From positions 62,001-126,000 of IMG/VR virus record IMGVR_UViG_3300026512_000002: a DNA stretch of 64,000 nt; one strand, 5' to 3'. Both the position numbers and the translations under genes were made by a program. Shown in pieces: positions 36,350 through 43,908 of the stretch (positions are counted from its first letter, which is position 1; each line of letters begins with the position of its first letter). This DNA is from a virus. A model generated the notes under the pieces. It was not told where the DNA came from and did not search any database. It saw only the letters and a program-made list of their open reading frames with translations.

Positions 36350-36865
36350 GATTATTATATAGTCGAGATAAAAAGGAAGCTTAGATATATACGGTTTTCT
36401 TGATGAAACAATCTTTACCGATAAAGATTGTGTGTTAGTTTCTAAGGGTTTGTATAAGCTTCAACCTGCTAGCATAATCAAGGTATGCATGAGAGCTATT
36501 GGGCACATATATAACATAGCACTATTATGTGTCACGCTCATATCCCGTCCTGTTCTATTATAGAAGATGTGGTGATATTGTTCATAGTGTGATTATATGA
36601 ACATACTTTAAAGGCAGACCTTGCAGTATATTAATATCACACACATTCCCTCGATTAGGGGGATGTGCTATACTCAGATTTTAAACTTTAATAAAATACA
36701 TTAATATTTATAAGATTAAGCCTGTAAGGCTTAGTATTATAAATATGGGTGTGTGGTAATAAAGTAGTGGAAATGTAAATGTTGGTAGCCCGGCTTCTTA
36801 AAAAGCAAGGGCTTGAAACATTGGAATGAGAACGGATACTGATTAAATCCAACATATATTTCAAT
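36350..36865 (+). ncRNA. Large structured RNA candidate
   Basis: The 739 bases between the beta' piece and the SbcD-like gene hold no plausible ORF but about 500 bases of dense pairing: CTCGA/TCGAG, GAAGCTTA/TAAGCTTC (36376-36383/36455-36462) enclosing ACAATCTTT/AAAGATTGT (36408-36431), ATGAG/CTCAT enclosing CACATA/TATGTG, a bulged helix near 36568-36579/36633-36643 enclosing GTTCATA/TATGAAC, CCCT/AGGG near 36650, TAAGCCT/AGGCTTA (36717-36733), and ATGTTGG/CCAACAT closing a domain from about 36777 to 36857. Size and organisation suggest a large ornate RNA. It is not recognisably RNase P RNA, tmRNA or a group I intron. Confidence 0.6.
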
Positions 36866-36924
36866 AATATATTAACATTGTAACATATACTATTATATGG
36901 TATAAAAAAAAAATAAAATTTATA

Positions 36925-36953
36925 TTGACGAAACTAAATCAGAACCGTATAAT
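36925..36953 (+). promoter_or_regulatory. Sigma70-type promoter before the SbcD-like gene
   Basis: TTGACG, a 17-base spacer and a perfect TATAAT, 44 bases upstream of the start codon at 36998. This is the best match to the bacterial housekeeping promoter that I found and implies use of host polymerase. Confidence 0.65.
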
Positions 36954-36997
36954 TGGTTTGTTTAAAATGTATACTTTAACATTAAAAAGGAGATATT

Positions 36998-38074
36998 ATG
37001 CTAAACATATTAAATATTGGCGATATACACTTTGGTAATAATGATAGTACATTATTATACAATGAATTGAAAAAATATTTTATAAATAAAATAGATTCAT
37101 TTGATAATAAAATAGATTTAATAGTCATTAATGGTGATTTAACTCATAAGAAATTATCATTTAATGATAAAACATCTACACTTGTTTTAAAATTTATACA
37201 GAAAATAGCCCAACACAAAGATATAAAAATAAGAGTAGTACAAGGGACATTCTCACATGATGCTAATCAATTAGATAATTTATGTGTTATCGAACACCCA
37301 GATTTAAAAGTTCATAAAACAGTAACTGCTGAATATATTAATGGTTACAAAATATTGTTTATACCTGAAGAATATCCCAAAAATAAAGATGAGTACTATC
37401 AAGAATTTTTCAATATCAATGAAGATGATAAATATGACTTAGTATTTATGCATGGTACATTTAAAAAAGTATCATTTTTAAATCAAGTAATATTATCTGA
37501 AAAGAATATTAATTCGGCACCTATATTTGATGAAGAACCTATGATGAACATTGTGAAAGGGCCTATTATATGTGGACATATACATGTTTATAAAAATTTT
37601 AAAAATAAGATATATTATGCTGGTTCATATACTAGAACCAATTTTGGAGAAGAAGATCCCAAAGGTTATTTGCATATAGAGTACGATATTGATGGTACTG
37701 GTAATTATATTGTCGATAGAGTTATAAATAAAGATGCTCCAAAATATACTAGTATAGATGTATCTAAAATAAAACACTTAACTGCTGAAAAAATATCTAA
37801 AGTAATTGATGAATTTAGCGATAATGGTAAAAATAAAATAAGAATCACTAATGTTGATAGAAATAGTGTTGTATATCAAGTTGTTTCTAAAACAGGTAAT
37901 GCTAAAATAAAAACAATTAAAGATACTAGTGAAATTACTAAGGACGATACATATGATTTTGTATTTGAAGATAATCAAGAATTACCAAATGAGTTATCTA
38001 AATATATAGAGATAAAGTATGGATTAAATATCACCCCTGGTGAAATTGCGAATATTATAAGTTCTGTTGAATAA
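36998..38074 (+). CDS. SbcD/Mre11-like nuclease subunit
   Basis: 358 residues with calcineurin-type phosphoesterase motifs in order: GDIHFG (about 8-13), INGDLTHKK (near 47), QGTFSHD where most family members have GNHD (near 84), FMHGTF (near 150) and ICGHIHVYKNF (near 190). In phages this protein pairs with an SbcC/Rad50 ATPase (gp46/gp47 type) to process DNA ends. No such partner is in the window. AAAAGGAGATATT precedes the start; a promoter lies upstream. It leads an operon with the helicase. Confidence 0.85.
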   Translation: MLNILNIGDIHFGNNDSTLLYNELKKYFINKIDSFDNKIDLIVINGDLTHKKLSFNDKTSTLVLKFIQKIAQHKDIKIRVVQGTFSHDANQLDNLCVIEHPDLKVHKTVTAEYINGYKILFIPEEYPKNKDEYYQEFFNINEDDKYDLVFMHGTFKKVSFLNQVILSEKNINSAPIFDEEPMMNIVKGPIICGHIHVYKNFKNKIYYAGSYTRTNFGEEDPKGYLHIEYDIDGTGNYIVDRVINKDAPKYTSIDVSKIKHLTAEKISKVIDEFSDNGKNKIRITNVDRNSVVYQVVSKTGNAKIKTIKDTSEITKDDTYDFVFEDNQELPNELSKYIEIKYGLNITPGEIANIISSVE

Positions 38075-38089
38075 TAGTGAGGATATTAT

Positions 38090-38311
38090 ATGGAGTATAT
38101 AAATATAGAAAAAGGTGTTAAAATTAATAGGTTGACATTAACTGGTAACAAAGAAGTTCGTAAAATAGGAGGTTATGATAATATATTTGTAGAAGCAATA
38201 TGTGAATGTGGTACTATTAAATATTATCGATTAAGTTTAATAAAAAAAGGAAGAATAAAATCATGTGGTTGTTTAAATAAAGAGCGACAACAAGAAAAGA
38301 AAATTTTTTAA
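38090..38311 (+). CDS. Small CxCG...SCGC zinc-binding-type protein, 73 aa
   Basis: Contains AICECGTIKYYRLSLIKKG then KSCGC, the 'C.CG......L..G..kSCGC' module found at the N-terminus of many phage AP2/HNH homing proteins and as a free small protein. It probably binds zinc and DNA. Here it stands without a nuclease domain, either a minimal form or a remnant. Placed between the SbcD-like nuclease and the helicase with short gaps. Confidence 0.7.
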   Translation: MEYINIEKGVKINRLTLTGNKEVRKIGGYDNIFVEAICECGTIKYYRLSLIKKGRIKSCGCLNKERQQEKKIF

Positions 38312-38338
38312 TAATTTATAATATCTTGGAGATATTCT

Positions 38339-39937
38339 ATGGGCAATTTAAATGAAAAAAAATATAATTTCAAAATAAATAATAATATGTATGATAAGTT
38401 TATAGCATGTTATTTTACAGATAATAAATATGTTAGTACAGCATTAAAAATTAAAATAGGAACATTTATAAATTTATTAAATCAAGATGTTATTATAGAT
38501 ATTAATATTATAACCAAAATAGACATATTAAAAACATTTTACGAATATTTTCAAAAATATAAAGATACTGAGTTTGATAATTATTTATCATTATTTGATA
38601 AATCTGGTATTAATAATAAGATATATGATATATTAAATAATATTGAGCGTACTATAACGTTGAGTAGAGACGATATTATTATGATCGATGATTATATAAA
38701 TATGAGATTAAAATGGACAATGATATATGATAGTTCTGATGAATTATTTGATTTGATAACTAAGTTTAGAGCTGGTAACTTTATATCCATGCGAGGTATT
38801 GTTGACGACTTTGGCGACATACTAGGTTCCATTTACACCAAATATAATAAAGTTAAAAACACTATAGATAATAGAACCGAAACATTGATTATATCAGAGG
38901 AAACATTAGGATCTGAAATACGCGATATATATGATGAGTTAACAGATGATAGAAATATGATAAAAACTGGTATAACTGCTCTTAACGCAATGCTAGGTGG
39001 GGGATGGTATGTTGGTAGAACATATTTAATGTTAGCATTACCCAATAATTGGAAGTCTGGGTTTTTATTAAATAGTATGATTTGGGCGTTAAAATATAAC
39101 CAACATATAAAACCTAAAGATCCTACGAAAACTATGGTTGCCTTATATATCTCATTAGAAAATGGTAGAGCTGAAACAGTTGAAAGGGTCTTTAATTATA
39201 GTAGCACTAACAGTGTACGTAAAACAGCTTTTGTAGATTTCACAGATAACATATCAGAAAGTTTAGATCTAAAAAATAGTAAAATAAAATTAGCTATAAA
39301 ATATTCAGAATCAAGAACTATGTCTACTAATGATATTGAAGATGTTATATTGGAGCTCGGTAATAATGGATATGAAGTTGTAGTTGTTGCAGTAGATTAT
39401 ATTTTAAGAGCATTGCCTAATGATAAACGATTAGCTAGCACAGGTAGTCCGTATGATGTATTAGGTATAATAGGTACTGAACTTAATAATCTATCTAAAC
39501 GGTTGATGGTGCCTATTATAACTGCATCACAGCTTAATAGAAATGGTGAATTAGCTATTGAAGAAGGTGTGAAAAAAAATAAAGTTGGACTTGTAGAATT
39601 ATTAGGTAGATCATATGTTGGTGATTCTAAAAAACTGTTAGATGACTTTGATGATGTTTATATAATCCAACCAGAATCTAATCCAATTGACATATCTACT
39701 AAATATCTTGGTATTAAACATGCTAAGGGTCGTGGTAGAAGAAGTGACAATGCTGTTCCAGTATTCTATGTTCCATTCGATGGTAATAAATTTAGATTAC
39801 AGGAAGATGTTGAAGATGTTGAAAAATATGGTGCTACTCATGCTAAATCAATTGTGTCTATTATCGATCATCTTGGATTGAATGATGAAGAAGATAAACC
39901 AACAAGTAGTAATTTAGATGATATATTCAGTAGATAA
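38339..39937 (+). CDS. DnaB-like replicative helicase
   Basis: 532 residues. The N-terminal half is helical. The RecA-like motor starts at TGITALNAMLGGGWYVGRTYLMLALP (about 210-235); the P-loop reads ALPNNWKSGF, keeping Lys-Ser but with Trp in place of the usual Gly before Lys. Motif H1a-like YISLENGRAETVERVF follows, then the strand VVVVAVDYI (Walker B) near 350, PIITASQLNRNG near 395 and the terminal arginine-rich KHAKGRGRR near 465. It should unwind DNA ahead of the phage fork with the primase at 57977. A terminator follows. Confidence 0.85.
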   Translation: MGNLNEKKYNFKINNNMYDKFIACYFTDNKYVSTALKIKIGTFINLLNQDVIIDINIITKIDILKTFYEYFQKYKDTEFDNYLSLFDKSGINNKIYDILNNIERTITLSRDDIIMIDDYINMRLKWTMIYDSSDELFDLITKFRAGNFISMRGIVDDFGDILGSIYTKYNKVKNTIDNRTETLIISEETLGSEIRDIYDELTDDRNMIKTGITALNAMLGGGWYVGRTYLMLALPNNWKSGFLLNSMIWALKYNQHIKPKDPTKTMVALYISLENGRAETVERVFNYSSTNSVRKTAFVDFTDNISESLDLKNSKIKLAIKYSESRTMSTNDIEDVILELGNNGYEVVVVAVDYILRALPNDKRLASTGSPYDVLGIIGTELNNLSKRLMVPIITASQLNRNGELAIEEGVKKNKVGLVELLGRSYVGDSKKLLDDFDDVYIIQPESNPIDISTKYLGIKHAKGRGRRSDNAVPVFYVPFDGNKFRLQEDVEDVEKYGATHAKSIVSIIDHLGLNDEEDKPTSSNLDDIFSR

Positions 39938-39948
39938 GTTTTAACATA

Positions 39949-39981
39949 TGAGGGATCGATATATTAGATCCCTTTTTTTTA
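39949..39981 (+). terminator. Intrinsic terminator after helicase
   Basis: AGGGATC/GATCCCT around a nine-base loop followed by eight T. Confidence 0.9.
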
Positions 39982-39999
39982 CAAATAACTGTATTAGAA

Positions 40000-40044
40000 A
40001 AAAAAAGAGTTTGTAAACAATATTTGTTTTTACAAACTCTTTTT
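40000..40044. terminator. Bidirectional terminator
   Basis: AAAAAGAGTTTGTAAA pairs with TTTACAAACTCTTTTT. Placed at the 3' end of the minus-strand repeat gene at 40048. Confidence 0.85.
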
Positions 40045-40047
40045 TGA

Positions 40048-40584
40048 TTAGTAGATTTTACTTTTTTTAAGCTCAATAATTTTTTTAATAATATTTTTTT
40101 TTATTCCATATCTGTTCCAATAATCTCTAATCAAATTAGTTGTGGTTAACAACTTTATTTGATTATTATCAGATAAGAAACATTTACTAATATATTTTTC
40201 TACTAACTTTGGTGTAGTTAGTAATTTTTGCTCAGCCTCATCCGATAGGGTATGTACTTCCGAATATTTTATTATTAGTTCCTGTGTAGTTAGTAGTTTT
40301 ATTTGATTTTCATCTGATAAAGGATACCAGATGATATACTTTTCTACTAACTCTGGTGTAGTTAGTAGTTTCTGTTCAGCTTCCTCTGACAAGCTATATC
40401 TTTTAATATATTTTTCTACTAACTTTGGTGTAGTTAGTAGTTTCTGTTCAGCCTCATCTGATAATGCATATCTTTCGATATACTTTGAGACCAATGTTGT
40501 TGTTAATAATAATTTTAACTGGTCTCTTTCTAATAGTTCATGTTTGTAGATACATTCTTTTTCGATTTTTTTTAAGTTGTTCAT
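40048..40584 (-). CDS. 24-residue-repeat protein, 178 aa
   Basis: About six copies of a 24-residue unit with core (E/N)(A/Q)(E/I)(Q/K)LLTTPKLVEKYI.(R/K)Y.LSD, followed by a capping segment IIKKIIELKK. It is the same repeat as in the three plus-strand genes 42196-46300, placed in the opposite orientation. The units look alpha-helical and should build a solenoid. Function is not known. TTGGAGGAAAT precedes the start. Confidence 0.8.
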   Translation of the reverse strand: MNNLKKIEKECIYKHELLERDQLKLLLTTTLVSKYIERYALSDEAEQKLLTTPKLVEKYIKRYSLSEEAEQKLLTTPELVEKYIIWYPLSDENQIKLLTTQELIIKYSEVHTLSDEAEQKLLTTPKLVEKYISKCFLSDNNQIKLLTTTNLIRDYWNRYGIKKNIIKKIIELKKSKIY

Positions 40585-41001
40585 ATTTCCTCCAATGAAA
40601 AAATTATATGGTTACCAAAGGTATTTATAAATATAAATATAAATACGGCTACCATGTATGCTGTAATTAGCATACATCGTTATAATATATATTTCAAAAT
40701 TATTTTACTTTTTTTATAAAGACATATTTATTAAAAAAAAGAAAGTGAAAAAAATACTGAACAAATAGGGTGAAACAATAAAGAGTTTATGAATGGAACT
40801 GACAAATATTATTAAATCTGTTGTATTGTTAAAAAATATTATTGGAATAAAAGTTGATAAGGAGCATATAAAAGATTAAATAGTATTAACAAGTGTCAAA
40901 AGTTAAAGTAGTTTCAATTATATATTACAATGTTGACTTGGGTTATAATAATATGATAGGAGGATAATATATATGTTCGGATTAATTTTAATGGAGGTGA
41001 T
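40585..41001. other. Intergenic region with leader hairpins
   Basis: About 400 bases without a convincing gene. Near 40636-40665 AAATA-rich arms pair, and ATGTATGCT/AGCATACAT (40656-40679 area) forms a nine-bp hairpin; both would be in the 5' leader of the minus-strand gene at 40584. A 28-codon plus-strand frame at 40793 has no ribosome site and may be decayed sequence. A TATATATTA motif at about 40919 precedes the disrupted gene at 41002. Confidence 0.4.
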
Positions 41002-41258
41002 ATGAAAGATTTAAAATCAAAAATTAGAAACCTAATTAATACTAAGGGTCTAAGGAACAATATGATACTACAACAATTAATGTTACTATATCATATGAAA
41101 ATAGTAAAATTTTCAAAAAATTTGTTATAACATCTATTACTAAAGATATTATTAATAAAATCTATGAGTATATAAATGTAGAAAGTGATGGTGGTCAATA
41201 TCATTATGATGTTGAGATTGTTAGAATGACAGTATTTGAGATAACATCTAAACTGTAA
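41002..41258 (+). pseudogene. Frameshifted small gene
   Basis: An ATG with a TGGAGGTGAT site opens MKDLKSKIRNLINTKG, but continuation switches frame near 41045-41055 to KEQYDTTTINVTISYENSK and on to VRMTVFEITSKL with a stop at 41258. The first frame alone stops after 42 residues. The total is about 85 residues if one shift is corrected. Either a decayed gene, a sequencing error or a programmed shift; the HNH relic nearby favours decay. Confidence 0.5.
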
Positions 41259-41288
41259 ATGATATGTATTAAGTTAATGGAGAATAAT

Positions 41289-41468
41289 ATGGATAAAAAA
41301 GTAAATATGTATGTTGATAATTTAGTAGAATCATTGTGGTATTTTAATTATAACCATAATATTAGTGGATCTATAACATTTTCAGATAAATGTAAATATG
41401 TTGGTAAATTGAATAAAAGAAATGTTGATAGTAGAAAACATGAAATATTTAAAATGAAAAGGAGATGA
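41289..41468 (+). CDS. Hypothetical small protein, 59 aa
   Basis: The ATG at 41289 follows AATGGAGAATAAT; an in-frame ATG at 41259 has no site. The product begins MDKKVNMYVDNLVESLWYF and ends in a basic tail KMKRR. No domain recognised. Overlaps or abuts the next gene, indicating coupling. Confidence 0.5.
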   Translation: MDKKVNMYVDNLVESLWYFNYNHNISGSITFSDKCKYVGKLNKRNVDSRKHEIFKMKRR

Positions 41469-41470
41469 TT

Positions 41471-41818
41471 ATGATGGCAATTGGATGTAGAAAAAAGGTT
41501 GATATAAGTGATAAGGAAAAAAGAGTGTTCTTAACAGTAGATTTATATCTCAGTGAATTTGTAACAGCTTCATTAGTTAACTGGAAATATGTTGGTATAA
41601 ATGATATAAATGAACACCTGTTTACGGATAATATAGATATATTGCGACTAGTAAACATAGAACATGATAATGTGAAAAATGAGACAACATATGAGTTTTT
41701 AATAAATAATGTTGACCCTGAACAAAGAAAAAAAAATGTATTATCAGTAGCATTAGTTCATATGATAAATAGAACTATTGGTGATATAGATATTTTGATA
41801 CCTCAGAAATATTATTAA
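41471..41818 (+). CDS. Hypothetical protein, 115 aa
   Basis: Start chosen at 41471, six bases after AAGGAG; ATGs at 41465 and 41474 are in the same frame. The product (MMAIGCRKKVDISDKEKRVF) has alternating strands and helices and no recognised motif. Lies in an accessory stretch between the two halves of the repeat-protein family. Confidence 0.6.
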   Translation: MMAIGCRKKVDISDKEKRVFLTVDLYLSEFVTASLVNWKYVGINDINEHLFTDNIDILRLVNIEHDNVKNETTYEFLINNVDPEQRKKNVLSVALVHMINRTIGDIDILIPQKYY

Positions 41819-41845
41819 AAAAGTATATGTAAAGGAGAGTAAAAT

Positions 41846-42096
41846 ATGAATATGTATAAAGTAAAAAAAGTTAAAAATGATGAGAAAAAAAAATATTTAT
41901 TTGTAAGATCCCTTACAAATAATCAAAAAAACGAGAAGTATTTGAAAAACAAAAAGGGATTTGTGTTCATTGTAACAATCATTTTGAATTAAATGAAATG
42001 GGTGTTGATTATATGACACCGTGGAATTAAGGTGGTAAAAATATTACAGATAATTGTCAAATGCTATGTAATAGAATGAATATAATATATAGGTAA
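41846..42096 (+). pseudogene. Decayed HNH endonuclease
   Basis: A start with AAAGGAGAGT opens MNMYKVKKVKNDEKKK, then the frame shifts near 41930 into REVFEKQKGICVHCNNHFEL and continues GVDYMTPWN, an in-frame TAA, GGKNITDNCQMLCNRMN. This is the standard HNH layout (CxxC, DH.iPws.GG....N.q.LC..CN) but with His to Tyr at the catalytic position, a stop codon and the last Cys changed to Met. Clearly an inactive homing-type nuclease. Confidence 0.8.
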
Positions 42097-42195
42097 ATAA
42101 GAACATTTGTCTTACAATTATTGTAAAACAAATGTTCAACATCCTATGAAATGAAAGAGATCTTATTAAAAAAAACATTTATTATTGGAGGAAAT

Positions 42196-42684
42196 ATGAG
42201 CGAGTGTAATGAAATGGAAAAAATGGTAGTAGAAACGAGTATCGTTAATAAAGATGATTTAGTAGATGAATTGTCTAGTGAAGACCAATTAAAACTATTA
42301 ACTACTCCAAAATTGGTAATGGAATATATTGATAAGTATTATTTATCAGATGAAGCAGAATTGGAGTTGTTAACTACATCGGAACTAGTGATGAAATATA
42401 TTCAGAAACATAGTTTGTCGGATGAAATGGAGCTTAAACTATTAACTACATCGGAACTAGTGATGAAATATATTCAGAAACATTATTTATCAGAGGAAGC
42501 TGAGTTGAAACTACTGATTACACCAGAATTACTAACGGCATATATTGATAAATATAATTTATCAAGTGAGAATCAATTAAAACTATTAACTACATCAGAG
42601 TTAGTGGAGCAGTATATACATAAATATTATATGGATAGAGGTACTGTTAAAAAGATTATTGAACTTAGGAAAAATCTTAGTTAA
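42196..42684 (+). CDS. 24-residue-repeat protein, 162 aa
   Basis: Starts MSECNEMEKMVVETSIVNKDD after ATTGGAGGAAAT; the frame from 42151 is leader. Contains five to six 24-residue repeats (SDEAELELLTTSELVMKYIQKH.L) and the C-cap YYMDRGTVKKIIELRKNLS. The leader AAAAACATTTATTATTGG just before the ribosome site is repeated exactly before the next gene. Pairs with the other repeat proteins; function unknown. Confidence 0.8.
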   Translation: MSECNEMEKMVVETSIVNKDDLVDELSSEDQLKLLTTPKLVMEYIDKYYLSDEAELELLTTSELVMKYIQKHSLSDEMELKLLTTSELVMKYIQKHYLSEEAELKLLITPELLTAYIDKYNLSSENQLKLLTTSELVEQYIHKYYMDRGTVKKIIELRKNLS

Positions 42685-42711
42685 AAAAAAACATTTATTA
42701 TTGGAGGAAAT

Positions 42712-43908
42712 ATGAGTAAATGGGATAGAATAGAAGAAATTGCTAATAAGATAAAATATATTGTTAAACATAATTTATCAAAGGAAGACGAGTTGGAAAT
42801 GTTAACTACTCCTGAAATATTAACATTATATATTAGTAAGCATAGGCTATCTAATGAGGGAGAGTTGAAATTATTAATTACTCCTGAACTTTTAGAAATA
42901 TATATTAGTAAATATAGACTATCTAATGAGGGAGAGTTGAAATTATTGATTACTTCTGAACTTTTAGAACCATATATTAGTAAATATAGTTTATCAGATG
43001 AAAATCAATTGAAATTATTAACCACACCAGAGTTAGTAGTTTTATATATTAACAAATATTATTTATCAGAAAAAAATCAATTGAAATTATTAACCACTCC
43101 TGAATTAATAGAGTTGTATATTCGTAAGCATAGTTTATCAGATGAAAATCAATTGAAATTATTAACCACTCCTGAATTAGTAGAGATATATATTAATAAA
43201 TATTATTTATCAGATGAAAATCAATTGAAATTATTAATCACTCCTGAATTAGTGGAAACCTATATTGATACACATTATTTATCCAATGAGGGGGAGTTAA
43301 AGCTTTTGACTACTACTTGGTTAATTAAAGAATATATTATTAGATATAATTTATCAGAAAAAGGGCAATTAAATCTATTAACTACTCCTGAGCTAATTAA
43401 ACTATATATCAATGAATGTCATTTATCAGAGAAAGGAGAGTTGGAATTACTAACTACTTCTAAGTTAGTAAAATGCTATATTAGTAAACATTACTTGTCA
43501 AATAAAGGGGAATTGGAACTATTATCTACTCTTGAGCTAATTAAACTATATATCAGTAGACATTATTTATGTGACGAGGGAGAATTAAAATTGTTGACTA
43601 CTCCTGAATTAATAAAGTTATATATTGATAGATATGATTTATCGGGTAAGAACCAATTGAAATTGTTAACCACTCCTGAATTAGTAGAGTTATATATAAC
43701 TAAATATAGGTTATCAGAAAAAAATCAATTGAAATTATTAATCACTTCTGAATTAGTAGAGTTATATATAACTAAACATTATTTATCAAATGAAAATCAA
43801 TTGAAATTATTAACCACTCCTGAATTAGTAGAGTTATATATTCGTAGATATGTTATGGATACAAATATTATTAAAGCAATCATTAAACTTAGGAGAAATC
43901 ATGAGTAA
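42712..43908 (+). CDS. 24-residue-repeat protein, 398 aa
   Basis: A short N-terminus MSKWDRIEEIANKIKYIVKH leads into about fifteen 24-residue repeats with consensus LSDENQLKLLTTPELVELYI.KY and ends in VMDTNIIKAIIKLRRNHE, the shared C-cap. The leader and ribosome site duplicate those of the upstream gene. The last codons overlap the start of the 799-aa paralogue. Confidence 0.85.
   Translation: MSKWDRIEEIANKIKYIVKHNLSKEDELEMLTTPEILTLYISKHRLSNEGELKLLITPELLEIYISKYRLSNEGELKLLITSELLEPYISKYSLSDENQLKLLTTPELVVLYINKYYLSEKNQLKLLTTPELIELYIRKHSLSDENQLKLLTTPELVEIYINKYYLSDENQLKLLITPELVETYIDTHYLSNEGELKLLTTTWLIKEYIIRYNLSEKGQLNLLTTPELIKLYINECHLSEKGELELLTTSKLVKCYISKHYLSNKGELELLSTLELIKLYISRHYLCDEGELKLLTTPELIKLYIDRYDLSGKNQLKLLTTPELVELYITKYRLSEKNQLKLLITSELVELYITKHYLSNENQLKLLTTPELVELYIRRYVMDTNIIKAIIKLRRNHE

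Noticed and set aside
36260-36997. Group I or II intron interrupting the beta' gene
   Set aside because: No second exon follows in the window and I could not find the conserved group I core elements or a group II domain V; a split polymerase is normal for jumbo phages.
40793-40879. 28-codon ORF MELTNIIKSVV
   Set aside because: No ribosome site and no supporting context; left as possible decayed sequence.
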